Positions 1 through 7,625 of a DNA stretch of 14,999 nucleotides are shown in pieces. Below the pieces are notes generated by a model. The model saw only the letters and a program-made list of their open reading frames with translations, made no database searches and had not been told where the DNA came from. Position 1 is the stretch's first letter. Every line of letters begins with the position of its first letter. The translations under genes and the position numbers were made by a program. The DNA comes from DATCIH01 sp036507955 (lineage in GTDB: Bacteria > Bacillota > Clostridia > Clostridiales > Clostridiaceae). Location: the NCBI GenBank assembly GCA_036507955.1, contig DATCIH010000038.1, forward strand, positions 1 through 14,999. The letters are read 5' to 3'.

Positions 1-1
1 A

Positions 2-400
2 CATACAAAGTGGAAATGCCAATACCATATTGTTTTCATTCCGAAATATAGAAGGAAAGTATTATATGGGCAAGTGAAGGCAGATATTAGAGAAATTCTG
101 AAAAAGCTATGTGAGTATAAAAAGGTTGAAATAATTGAAGGCGCTGTATGTATAGATCATGTACATATTTGTGTTAGTATACCACCAAAAATAAGGGTGT
201 CGGAATTTGTTGGATATTTGAAAGGGAAAAGTGCATTGATGATAATTGATAAACACCCCGCACAAGGCATCAAATGGAATAGAGCATTTTGGGCAAGAGG
301 GTATTATGTATCAACAGTAGGAGATATTACAGAAGATACGATTAAGAAATATATTCAAGAACAGCAAGAAGAAGCTAAAAAAGAAGAAACACAAAGGTAG
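2..400 (+). CDS. tnpA: IS200/IS605-family Y1 transposase TnpA, 5' end cut by window edge
   Basis: Single-stranded-DNA transposase of the HUH/Y1 type, which excises and inserts IS200/IS605 elements through hairpins at their ends. The frame is open from base 2. It first reads HTKWKCQYHIVFIPKYRRK, the well-known N-terminal signature of this family, so only about ten residues are missing to the left. An internal GTG at 74 is not the true start. Of 132 visible residues, the HUH pair is H53 and H55 (in DHVH) and the likely nucleophile is Y117 (in KKYIQEQ). The signature GYLKGKSA and the FWARGYYVSTVG block are intact. The C-terminal tail (EEAKKEETQR) is charged and variable, as usual. The protein looks complete and possibly active. 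It is followed by hairpins that fit the element's right end. Confidence 0.9.
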   Translation, partial: HTKWKCQYHIVFIPKYRRKVLYGQVKADIREILKKLCEYKKVEIIEGAVCIDHVHICVSIPPKIRVSEFVGYLKGKSALMIIDKHPAQGIKWNRAFWARGYYVSTVGDITEDTIKKYIQEQQEEAKKEETQR

Positions 401-462
401 CCTCTTTTAGAGGTAGATGGTAGTGTGTTACGATGTCCACCTTTTAGTTGTGCATGTAATAG

Positions 463-506
463 AGCCCTTATAGGGCTAATATCATACCACCACTTGAAGT
501 GGTGGT
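463..506 (+). repeat. Paired hairpins at right end of the IS200-like element
   Basis: Two perfect inverted repeats lie 63 bases after tnpA. The first is AGCCCT (463-468) and AGGGCT (472-477) around TAT. The second is ACCACCAC (486-493) and GTGGTGGT (499-506) around TTGAA. Subterminal hairpins of this size are what TnpA of the IS200/IS605 family recognises, and the cleavage site usually lies a few bases beyond the outer hairpin, here near 511-524. Neither hairpin is followed by a T-run, so they do not look like terminators. The matching left-end hairpin would be left of the window. Confidence 0.7.
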
Positions 507-521
507 TGCTGACTTAAAACT

Positions 522-917
522 ATGCTAGATACAGAAAAACCTACAGAATTAATATTAGAAAAGTTAGATTTTCAAAATTGGGTTAAGAAACTTCCGAAAC
601 ATATTAAAAGAAAACTTTCTAGATGGATTAAAGGATATATACAAGAAAGATTAGAGTATATATCCTCTATTAGGCAGGTTAAAATAACAATTGTTAATCC
701 AGCTTATACTTCACAAGTTTGTCATAGCTGTGGGAGTTTTGGTAACAGAACTAATAAGCTATTTATTTGCAAATCTTGTGGCACTATGGATGCAGATTAT
801 AATGCAGCCTGTAATATAAAAGATAGAAAATATGATTTGGATATAGATATATATACCTCCTATAAAAGAGTTAAAGAAATATTGTCTAATAGGAATAAAA
901 TTGCTCTAAATATATAA
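522..917 (+). pseudogene. tnpB: TnpB (IS605 OrfB) RNA-guided nuclease, C-terminal remnant
   Basis: TnpB proteins are RNA-guided DNA nucleases of about 370-400 residues with a RuvC fold and are the ancestors of Cas12. This frame has only 131 codons. It keeps the RuvC-II glutamate (E13 in LILEKLDF), the NPAYTSQ block, a four-cysteine zinc ribbon (C67, C70, C83, C86) and the RuvC-III motif (D92 in DADYNAA). The N-terminal domains and the RuvC-I aspartate are missing. A stop at 510-512 precedes the frame and no ribosome binding site is seen before ATG 522. Homology begins just after the IS200 hairpins, which points to truncation by that element. It cannot cut DNA without RuvC-I. The last 25 residues have no recognisable motif. 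Confidence 0.85.
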
Positions 918-1021
918 ACAAGTTAAATATTCATTACAAATATAGTTAAGCCTCCATTGTAGATGGCTATATTTTATAGCATAGCTAGGGTGAATAAAAA
1001 CTAATACATTCTTATATAAAC

Positions 1022-1100
1022 GGTGGTGGGAAGATAGTAATTTGCGTGTAAGAACCGCAATGAGGTCACTGGCACTACCAAGACCCATTACGGGAGCGAA
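1022..1100 (+). ncRNA. Candidate omega/reRNA scaffold of the tnpB element
   Basis: The region 105 bases after the tnpB stop can fold. An outer stem pairs GGTGGT (1022-1027) with ACTACC (1074-1079), with one G-T wobble. Inside it, TTGCG (1042-1046) pairs with CGCAA (1056-1060) around a nine-base loop. A small CCC/GGG pairing follows at 1084-1094. A separate perfect hairpin, GCTATA/TATAGC, lies at 966-980. TnpB guide RNAs are made from the 3' end of tnpB and the element right end, and the guide is the DNA just outside, which would be from about 1100 on. The position fits; the fold was done by eye. It has no convincing coding potential on either strand. Confidence 0.35.
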
Positions 1101-1161
1101 TTATTGATATTTCTAGATTTACTATATTTTTATATAGATTTTTATAGATTTATCTAACCAG

Positions 1162-1503
1162 ACTATGGATAAATTGCTATCAAGAAATATACCTGTTTAT
1201 AGAACAGATGAATGCGGCACAATAGTCGCAACTAGTGATGGAAGCAAAATAAGTTTTAGTGTTAAGCCAGGAGATTATAAGGCTGGAGGCTCAAGCTCAG
1301 CATCTGCATCAACACCTACTAAAACACCGCCACCCCAACCGGCTCCAAATGGAGTTGTGTATTGGCTTAATAGTGGAACAAGTAAATCTTATCATTCAGA
1401 CCTAAATTGTCAGTATATTGAAGGCAAGTTCGTATCCAGTGGAAGTGTACAAGCTGCTATCAATGCAAAGCACCCCGATCCATGTAATAAATGTGTTAAA
1501 TAG
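1162..1503 (+). pseudogene. C-terminal remnant of secreted metallo-beta-lactamase-fold (ComEC-like) hydrolase
   Basis: The frame resumes with TMDKLLSRNIPVYRTDECGTIVATSDG, the last strand region of ComEC-type metallo-beta-lactamase-fold hydrolases. A low-complexity Ser/Thr/Pro linker follows (about residues 45-62 of the ATG-1165 frame). The final part is a small Cys/His domain with YHSDLNC and a CNKC pair near the end, commonly found at the C-terminus of exported clostridial hydrolases. The catalytic metal-binding domain is absent, and a stop (TAG 1135-1137) precedes the frame. The gene therefore appears to have been interrupted by the mobile DNA immediately upstream, its 5' part lying left of the window. 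ATG 1165 is an internal methionine, and no ribosome binding site precedes it. Confidence 0.75.
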
Positions 1504-1544
1504 GTAAATTTGGCAGGAGTGCAAGGAAATTAATAGGTTTCCTA

Positions 1545-1573
1545 TTGGCAAAGGAGGGTGGTTTTTGTATAAT
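1545..1573 (+). promoter_or_regulatory. Sigma-A-type promoter of the tetR operon
   Basis: TTGGCA (1545-1550) and TATAAT (1568-1573) are separated by exactly 17 bases, a near-consensus vegetative promoter. It drives the tetR - EFR1 - aldo/keto reductase unit. The -10 box overlaps the first base pair of the downstream palindromic operator, so a bound repressor would block RNA polymerase. Confidence 0.75.
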
Positions 1574-1599
1574 AACATATGTTATGTAACGTATGTTAT
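1572..1599 (+). promoter_or_regulatory. Tandem palindromic operator, likely TetR binding site
   Basis: A perfect 14-base palindrome, ATAACATATGTTAT (1572-1585), is followed without a gap by GTAACGTATGTTAT (1586-1599), a second copy matching at 12 of 14 positions. The sites lie between the -10 box and the tetR start codon, the usual place for an autoregulatory TetR operator. The head-to-tail doubling suggests two repressor dimers. Assignment to the neighbouring TetR protein is inferred from position. Confidence 0.6.
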
Positions 1600-1620
1600 T
1601 AACTAGAAGGGAGTGTTTCG

Positions 1621-2182
1621 ATGCCACTAAAACCTAAGGTAAGTCAGGAGACACTTGTAGAAGTTGCCTTTGAGCTAACTAGGGCTGAAGGGTTTGCTAG
1701 CGTAAGCGCTCGCAGTTTGGCTAACAGTTTGAATTGTTCCACCCAACCTGTCTTTCGAATCTTTGAAAATATGGCAATCTTAAAAAAACCTTATTAGAGA
1801 AAGTATGTAGCTATCATTGTGATTTTATGAGAAGTCGTATTAAAGATGATAATTTTATGGTTAGCATGGGGTTGGCCTACATTGAATTCACCAAAGAAGA
1901 ACCACATCTTTTTCAAATGATATTTATGTCTGGTGAGATCTCCAATAACAATTTTCAAGAGATTTGTGAGGAGTATCGTTATATTATTGATGAAGTTTCG
2001 GGGGAGTAATTCAACATGGGGATGCAGAAAAATTATATATTAATATGCTAATTTTTATACATGGCATAGCAGCTATGCTTTCAACCAATAATATAGAATT
2101 TACGAAAGAAGAGATTGAGACCATGCTAAAGGATGCATTAAATGGTTTTACAACTTTTTACAGAAGAGGGACGTTATTATGA
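1621..2182 (+). pseudogene. TetR/AcrR-family transcriptional regulator, broken by two frameshifts
   Basis: A DNA-binding repressor, probably of its own operon. ATG 1621 follows AAGGGAG. The N-terminal helix-turn-helix is clear (ARSLANSLNCSTQPVFRIFENM). The first frame stops after 59 codons. Adding one A to the A-run at 1782-1788 restores KKTLLEKVCSYHCDF, and the protein then continues to about 2000. A second one-base loss in the G-run 2000-2004 again breaks the frame. Beyond it GVIQHGDAEKLYINMLIFIHG continues to TGA 2180-2182. With both repaired the gene has 188 codons, the normal length for the family. The stop overlaps the next start (ATGA), indicating former translational coupling. Both lesions are in homopolymers, so sequencing error must be excluded, but the two downstream genes also carry stop codons. 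Confidence 0.85.
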
Positions 2183-2954
2183 AAATTTTATATTTTACTT
2201 CCACAGGCAATAGTCTATATGTAGCTAAAGAAATTGGGGGAGAGTTATTATCCATTCCCCAACTGGAGAAAAGTAAAACCTATGAGATAAAAGATGAAGT
2301 TATAGGAATTATAATACCCATCTATATGGGTGGAGTACCTGGGCTTGTAGAAGATTATCTAAAAAAGATTAAGCTTGAAGCTGGTTATGTGTTTACCATT
2401 TTAACCTATGGTAAAATGGCTATGGCTGGTGTTTATCAGTTAGAAAAAATATTGGAGACTATCCAAGTGACACCAAACTAGTCCAATGAAATTTTGATGG
2501 TGGATAATTATTTACTGGTTTTAAAATTGAAAATGAAGTGAAGTTATTACCTAAAAAGAATATCCAGGGACAATTAGAAATTATTATAAAGGATATCAAT
2601 AATAGAAAACAAAAATTAATTAAAAAGAGTATAGTTAGTATTGCCCTTTCTGCCATGGTTTCATCCTATACCCATTCCAGTAAGACTAAACTTAAAATGA
2701 AGAGCAAGGATCAAGGTTTTACAGTTACAGATCAATGTACTTCCTGTGGAATTTGTAAGGAGGTTTGTCCTGCTGGAAATATAGAGATAAAAGGAAAACC
2801 AGAGTTTCAACATCAATGCGAATTTTGTTTAGGTTGTATCAATAATTGTCCTGCCCAAGCTATTCAATTAAATTCACAAAAAAGTGAAATAAGGTTCCGA
2901 AATCCAAATATTAAAGTAACTGAAATTATGGCTGCCAACAGCCAAAATAATTAA
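2179..2954 (+). pseudogene. EFR1-type flavodoxin / 4Fe-4S ferredoxin fusion, broken
   Basis: EFR1 proteins join an FMN-binding flavodoxin domain to a two-cluster ferredoxin and act as cytoplasmic electron carriers. The start ATG follows AGAGGG. The FMN phosphate loop (TSTGNSLYVAKEIG) opens the protein, and the C-terminal third has two 4Fe-4S motifs, CTSCGICKEVCPAGNI and CEFCLGCINNCPAQAI. An in-frame TAG at 2479-2481 ends the first part after 100 residues. The frame then continues and shifts by one base near 2515-2525, after which GFKIENEVKLLP leads into the ferredoxin. Repaired length is about 258 residues, as expected. A restart at ATG 2538 would give only a linker plus ferredoxin. The stop cannot come from a homopolymer misread. 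The partner is presumably the downstream reductase. Confidence 0.85.
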
Positions 2955-2965
2955 GGGGTGTTATT

Positions 2966-4115
2966 GTGAAATATAGAATTAATCCTAAAAATGGAGACAA
3001 GCTATCTATCCTTGGGTTTGGCTGTATGAGGTTTATAAAAGATGAACTACAAGCAGAAAAACAAATTATTTCCATAGAAAGTGGAGTTAACTACTTTGAT
3101 ACTGCATATATATATCCAAAAAGTGAAGCCATATTAGGCAGAGTTCTTGCAAAATGCTATCGTGATAGAGTTAAAATTGCGACAAAGATGCCTTCACATT
3201 CCATAAGAAAATATGAAGACCTAGATAAAATTTTTAATATACAGCTGGAACGGTTACAAACAGATCATATTGATTATTATCTCATGCACATGCTTAAGGA
3301 TATAACCACTTGGAAGAGATTAGTGGATTTAGGAATTTTGAAATGGATAGAGGAAAAAAAGCAAAAGGGACAGATCATTAATTTAGGATTTTCCTACCAC
3401 GGCGGTAAGTAAGAGTTTATAAACCTGGTGGATGTTTATGATTGGGAGTTCTGTATGATTCAGTACAATTTTTTAGACGAAAATCATCAAGCAGGTAAAA
3501 GTGGATTACAGTATGCTTCAGCTAAAGGATTACCAGTAATGGTAATGGAACCTTTAAGAGGAGGAAAATTGGTTACTGGCCCTTCCAAAAGAGGTTTATA
3601 GTTTATGGGAAAATGCCTATGTGAAACGTTCACCTGCAGAATGGGCTTTTCGATGGATCTGGAACCAGCCTGAGGTCACAGTAGTATTATCAGGCATGAA
3701 TTCTCAAGATATGATTGATGAGAATATAAGAGTAGCAACGGATGCAGAAGCTAATACTTTTACAGAAAAAGATTTTGATTTATTTGAAAAAGCCAGTAAA
3801 ATATTAAGTGAAAAAATAAAGATTCCGTGCACCGGCTGTAATTACTGTATGCCTTGTCCTAGCGGTGTTGACATACCTTCCTGTTTTTCTTGCTACAATG
3901 ATAGAGAGATCGAAGGCAAAGCTTTAGCAGTTATGAAGTACATCATGCAAACCAATGGTCATAACGCTTCCCTATGTATCAAATGTGGAAAATGTGAACA
4001 ACATTGCCCGCAGAAAATAGAAATTAGACAAGAAATAGCGAAAACTTCAAAAACTTTGGAAGGTATCACCTACAAATCTTTGAAGTTTGTTATGAAAAAC
4101 ATTCTGAAAATGTAA
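2966..4115 (+). pseudogene. Aldo/keto reductase with C-terminal ferredoxin domain, broken
   Basis: A member of the clostridial aldo/keto reductases that end in a 4Fe-4S domain. GTG 2966 follows AAGGGGTG, 11 bases after the EFR1 stop. Visible are the N-terminal GFGCMRF, the catalytic FDTAYIY with D and Y, ATKMP with the lysine, and DYYLMH with the histidine. An in-frame TAA at 3410-3412 stops it at 148 residues. The same frame reads on (EFINLVDVYDWEFCMIQYN...GLPVMVMEPLRGGKLVTG) until one extra C at 3580-3582 shifts it, and YSLWENAYVKRSPAEWAF continues. The tail has CTGCNYCMPCPSGV and CIKCGKCEQHCPQKI. Repaired length is 382 residues. A short gap in the N-terminal region (QIISIESGV) may be one more small deletion. 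It is followed by a strong terminator. Confidence 0.88.
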
Positions 4116-4139
4116 TTTATAAGTAGTATATTGATGAAG

Positions 4140-4182
4140 CCTCTTTCACAGAGTAATTTCTGTGAAAGAGGTTTTATTTTTT
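4140..4182 (+). terminator. Rho-independent terminator of the tetR-EFR1-reductase operon
   Basis: A 13-bp perfect stem, CCTCTTTCACAGA (4140-4152) with TCTGTGAAAGAGG (4159-4171), has a six-base loop GTAATT and is followed by TTTTATTTTTT. It lies 24 bases after the reductase stop. Confidence 0.95.
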
Positions 4183-4433
4183 ATCAAATAGCCTACGTTA
4201 ATTGGTTTTAAGCGGTAATTATGACTTCCTTTGGAATACACAGATGGGAATCTATAATATAGGACTATAATAATAACCTTTCATTAAACTATTTTAAAAA
4301 TAGTTACAAAATATCACCCACTAGTTGATATGAAACAAAAAAAAATCACTATATAATTATTGTATGGCAATTATTCATACAAGAGAGCAGGGTGGATCCA
4401 ATCACCCCAAATTTGCATTGGAGCAAGCATAGT
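4183..4433. other. Convergent intergenic region
   Basis: A/T-rich spacer between the broken reductase gene (plus) and the hydrolase (minus). I see no gene. It holds a 7-bp inverted repeat, TTGTATG (4360-4366) and CATACAA (4376-4382), and nearer the hydrolase a GGGTG / CACCC pair around GATCCAAT. Either could help end hydrolase transcription on the minus strand, but neither is followed directly by a T-run. Confidence 0.4.
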
Positions 4434-5207
4434 TTAGTTCACCTCGTGCTCTAAAAATCCAAATGTACTATCAAGCACCTCTTTTTCCCATTCGTATTTG
4501 TCAAAGGTATGATTTGATCCACTAATTATCTTTAATTGGGATTTGTCACCAAAAATATCAATATACTTTTCGGAGGCACTTAATAGAACAATATCGTCTC
4601 TATCCCCATGAATGATAAGAGATTTCTTATCATAAACCTCAGATTTTTTATATATATCTAGTTTTATAGTATTATCCACAAACCCTGTACCTAGAAGCAA
4701 GCCCTCAACATCAAAATATCCTTGCTTTCTAAAATTTTCATGATTATCCCCGATAAAATGCTTGTCTAAAATTATTTCCTGCATATTTCCAGCAGGTGCC
4801 CATAAACACATGGTACTTATATCTTTATTTCTGTCACCTGCAAGCATGCTAGCAATGGCTCCACCCATACTTAAACCCACAATGCCTATCTTATCTTTAT
4901 CTACAAATTCTAACGTTTTTGCATAATTTAATATATTATTAGCATCTTCAAGTTCTGAACTCAGTGTCATATCTATAAAATCCCCATCACTTTCACCACT
5001 GCCGGCAAAATCAAATCTTATGCTGGCTATTCCATTACATTCTAGCAATCTAGAGAGCTTAACAAATATAAAGTGAGGTCCCATTTTATTTCCGCAAAAG
5101 CCATGGAACATGATTACTATTGGGACCCTACCCTTTATATTATTAGGGATATGGAGCATACCTCTAAGCCTTAAATTTCTACTTTCAATTTCAATTGTCT
5201 TTTGCAT
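4434..5207 (-). CDS. Alpha/beta hydrolase, acyl-esterase-like
   Basis: A cytoplasmic serine hydrolase of the cinnamoyl-esterase/BAAT-like group; the substrate cannot be told. The start is ATG 5207, six bases after AGGTGG; a TTG at 5222 lies ahead of that site and is rejected. The 257 residues show the oxyanion loop (MFHGFCGNK), the FDFAGSGESDG turn, the nucleophile elbow GLSMGG, the acid in IIHGDRDDIV and the base in SGSNHTF, so the triad is complete. There is no signal peptide. A promoter lies directly upstream with a very short leader. The gene stands alone, divergent from the cyclopropane synthase, and its end faces the terminator of the degraded operon. Confidence 0.88.
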   Translation of the reverse strand: MQKTIEIESRNLRLRGMLHIPNNIKGRVPIVIMFHGFCGNKMGPHFIFVKLSRLLECNGIASIRFDFAGSGESDGDFIDMTLSSELEDANNILNYAKTLEFVDKDKIGIVGLSMGGAIASMLAGDRNKDISTMCLWAPAGNMQEIILDKHFIGDNHENFRKQGYFDVEGLLLGTGFVDNTIKLDIYKKSEVYDKKSLIIHGDRDDIVLLSASEKYIDIFGDKSQLKIISGSNHTFDKYEWEKEVLDSTFGFLEHEVN

Positions 5208-5227
5208 ACTTATCCACCTCAATACTT

Positions 5228-5256
5228 ATTATAAAATTCTAGTAAATACTCATCAA
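5228..5256 (-). promoter_or_regulatory. Promoter of the alpha/beta hydrolase
   Basis: On the minus strand TTGATG (5256-5251) and TATAAT (5233-5228) are 17 bases apart. Transcription would start only a few bases before the AGGTGG ribosome site, giving a leader of about 20 bases. Confidence 0.6.
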
Positions 5257-5472
5257 CTAATCACTTTTAGATATATTAGAAAAATTAAAGCCTACAATAC
5301 CTATAGGATTAATTATACTATAACTATAACTATATTTATTTAGTTTGTCAACTAGCCAGATAGAAATACAGCAGGTGCTATTATAAAAAAATGTAAATAA
5401 AATTAATTCAAGTTGGGAATAATAAGGTTAGAATACGCAATAAATAAAAGAATTAAAAAGAAGGCGAGAATT

Positions 5473-6648
5473 ATGGTTATAGATAAATTATTTTATAAAA
5501 CCTTATTTAAAAACTCCTTTTCTGGTCCCTTTAATGTTAAATTTTGGGATGGAGAAGTAAAAAAATATGGTGAAGGGGAAGGCGAATTTGAGATAATTTT
5601 AAATGAGCCAATTGATAAAATGGATATTATTAATGATCCCTCTTTAGCTTTAGGTGAAGCTTACATGACTAATAAATTAGATATACAAGGAAACATACAA
5701 AGAGTTATAGAATCCCTATATAATAGTAAGGAAAGCATTTTTAATGATTGTACTAAACCAGTAAAATTAGTTAAAAAAATGACACATAATGCTAAAAACA
5801 ACAAGAAAAATATCCAATATCATTATGATATTGGGAATGATTTTTACAGGTTGTGGTTAGATGATACAATGACTTATTCCTGTGCATATTTTAAGTCCTC
5901 CGGGGATTCTCTTAGCACAGCTCAAAAAAATAAAGTAGAGTATATTTTGAAAAAGCTATGTTTAAGGGAAGGAGATACATTACTTGATATCGGTTGTGGT
6001 TGGGGTGAATTAATCTTGACTGCTGCAAAAGAATATAAAGTAAAAGCTATGGGAATAACTTTAAGCTCTGAGCAGTTTGAAAGGGTTAGTGAGAGGATAA
6101 AGCTTGAAGGGCTAAGTGATTTTGTTGAAGTTCAACTGTTAGATTATAGAGAACTAAAAAACAGAAAATTTGATAAGGTAGTTAGTGTGGGCATGCTAGA
6201 ACACGTAGGTAAAGATAATCTTATAGATTATTTCGCTACTGTCGATACCTTGCTAAATGAAAAGGGGGTATCTTTACTTCATTGCATAACAGGCATAGAT
6301 GGAGGGGGAGTTGATACTTGGATAGATAAATATATTTTTCCTGGAGGGTATATACCTCTTCTCAAAGAGTTGATTTCAAACATAACGGATAAAAAATTTG
6401 AAGTTACAGATGTAGAAAGTCTTAGAATGCATTATGCAAGAACCTTAGAGCAATGGGCAGTGAATTTTGAAAATTCTTTGCCGGAAATACGTAAAACCAA
6501 GGATGAGACTTTTATCAGAATGTGGAGATTATACTTACATTCTTGTGCGGCATCCTTCAATTGTGGAAATATAAACCTTCACCAAATTTTGTTTGCTAAA
6601 GGTGCAAATAATGATTTACCTTGGACTAGAGAGTATATGTATAAATAA
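5473..6648 (+). CDS. cfa: Cyclopropane-fatty-acyl-phospholipid synthase
   Basis: Transfers a methylene group from S-adenosylmethionine onto cis double bonds of membrane phospholipid acyl chains, a membrane-hardening change common in stationary phase and stress. ATG 5473 is preceded by AAGAAGG at good spacing and begins MVIDKLFYK, typical for clostridial homologues; an upstream TTG at 5413 would add 20 lysine-rich residues and is less likely. The 391 residues (E. coli Cfa has 382) include the N-terminal lipid-facing domain, YHYDIGNDFYRLWLDDTMTYSCAYF at about 117-140, the SAM loop LDIGCGWGE at 171-179, and the MLEHVG block with E243. The protein looks intact. It appears monocistronic, with 71 bases before the next gene. 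Confidence 0.93.
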   Translation: MVIDKLFYKTLFKNSFSGPFNVKFWDGEVKKYGEGEGEFEIILNEPIDKMDIINDPSLALGEAYMTNKLDIQGNIQRVIESLYNSKESIFNDCTKPVKLVKKMTHNAKNNKKNIQYHYDIGNDFYRLWLDDTMTYSCAYFKSSGDSLSTAQKNKVEYILKKLCLREGDTLLDIGCGWGELILTAAKEYKVKAMGITLSSEQFERVSERIKLEGLSDFVEVQLLDYRELKNRKFDKVVSVGMLEHVGKDNLIDYFATVDTLLNEKGVSLLHCITGIDGGGVDTWIDKYIFPGGYIPLLKELISNITDKKFEVTDVESLRMHYARTLEQWAVNFENSLPEIRKTKDETFIRMWRLYLHSCAASFNCGNINLHQILFAKGANNDLPWTREYMYK

Positions 6649-6719
6649 CATTATGGCCTAGAGCTTGATCATTGGTGAATTATTATAAATGTTGTTTTTA
6701 TTGAGAGGAGGAATATACA

Positions 6720-7625
6720 ATGAATCAGGATTATCCAGTAATTCCAAACATTAGAATCGAGAAAAGAGAAGTAATGCAGAAAATTGCTTTTAAACCCCAA
6801 CACCAAGATCCACCAGGCTTCGAATGGTGCATGGATCCTCGCCCAATCTTTGATTACCTGGGTTATGTGGGAAGTGGTAAATTGGTTGGCAAGGTGGCAC
6901 TCATTACCGGTGGAGACAGCGGAATTGGCAGGGAAGTTGCAGTTGCCTTCGCCAAGGAAGGTGCAGATCTGTCAATAGTATATCTGAATGAGCATCGTGA
7001 TGCAGAAGAGACCAAGCAATATGTAGAGGGGTTAGGTGTAAGCTGCCTACTTCTACCAGTAGATTTACGAGATTCTTCAACTTCTGAATCAGCAATAGCT
7101 CGTACTATAGAAATGTATGGACATCTGAATATCCTAGTGAATAATGCAGCCGTTCAACCATACACAAGAGATATAATGGATGTGTCAAACGAACAACTGG
7201 AAAATACATTCCGCACCAATGTCTTCCCACTCTTTTATATGACGAAGGCTGCGCTACCCTACTTAAAAAATGGAAGTTCAATCATCAACACAGCGTCTAG
7301 AGTTGCTTTCGAAGGTGAACCTAAAGTCATTGATTATTCCGCCACAAAAGGTGCTATAGTCTCCTTCACTCGTACTATGGCAATATCACTTGCAGATCAA
7401 GGTATTCGTGTCAATGCAGTGGCACCAGGACCTATTTGGACACCATTAAGTATAAGTACTTATCCTGCAGACCAAGTGGCTACCCTCGGTACAGATATTC
7501 CAATGGGGCGAGCCGGCCAACCATTTGAAATTGCACCGGCATATGTTAATCTAGCATCAAATGATTCAACTTATGTGACTGGACAGATAATCCATATCAA
7601 TGGTGGAAAAATCCGTTATTCATAG
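6720..7625 (+). CDS. Short-chain dehydrogenase/reductase, YghA / general-stress-39 type
   Basis: An NAD(P)-dependent oxidoreductase of the classical SDR fold, in the extended subgroup with a roughly 55-residue N-terminal arm (PPGFEWCMDPRP). That group includes E. coli YghA and Bacillus stress proteins, and its natural substrate is uncertain. ATG 6720 follows GAGAGGAGG. The nucleotide loop TGGDSGIG is at 63-70, NNAA at 141-144, and the catalytic S193, Y206 and K210 (YSATK) are all present; 301 residues is normal. Base composition is unlike its neighbours: 33 of 60 bases are G/C at 6901-6960, against 20 of 60 at 6001-6060 in cfa. This hints at a different origin. It has no clear operon partner. 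Confidence 0.92.
   Translation: MNQDYPVIPNIRIEKREVMQKIAFKPQHQDPPGFEWCMDPRPIFDYLGYVGSGKLVGKVALITGGDSGIGREVAVAFAKEGADLSIVYLNEHRDAEETKQYVEGLGVSCLLLPVDLRDSSTSESAIARTIEMYGHLNILVNNAAVQPYTRDIMDVSNEQLENTFRTNVFPLFYMTKAALPYLKNGSSIINTASRVAFEGEPKVIDYSATKGAIVSFTRTMAISLADQGIRVNAVAPGPIWTPLSISTYPADQVATLGTDIPMGRAGQPFEIAPAYVNLASNDSTYVTGQIIHINGGKIRYS

Larger units (their letters stand above)
1..1155 (+). mobile_element. Nested IS200/IS605-family insertion (left end outside the window)
   Basis: The stretch holds, in order, an IS200-type tnpA, a pair of right-end hairpins, a tnpB gene lacking its 5' two thirds, and a structured 3' flank. Because hairpins of the kind that close an IS200 element lie between tnpA and tnpB, and not after tnpB, I read this as an IS200-like element (to about 511-524) that landed in, or recombined with, an older tnpB element. 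The outer element ends somewhere between about 1100 and 1160, since homology to a secreted hydrolase starts again at about 1162. The exact ends are inferred. IS200/IS605 elements make no target duplication, so none is expected as a boundary mark. Confidence 0.6.

Noticed and set aside
906..1088. 60-codon minus-strand frame after tnpB
   Set aside because: No ribosome site or recognisable protein. It overlaps the structured 3' flank of the tnpB element.
4391..4409. GGGTG / CACCC hairpin as terminator of the alpha/beta hydrolase
   Set aside because: Five-base stem without a T-run in the direction of transcription; left as an unexplained feature of the spacer.
5312..5336. CTATAA-like hexamer repeats ahead of cfa
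   Set aside because: Only two full copies and one partial copy in A/T-rich spacer; too short for a meaningful repeat array and no CRISPR-like spacing.
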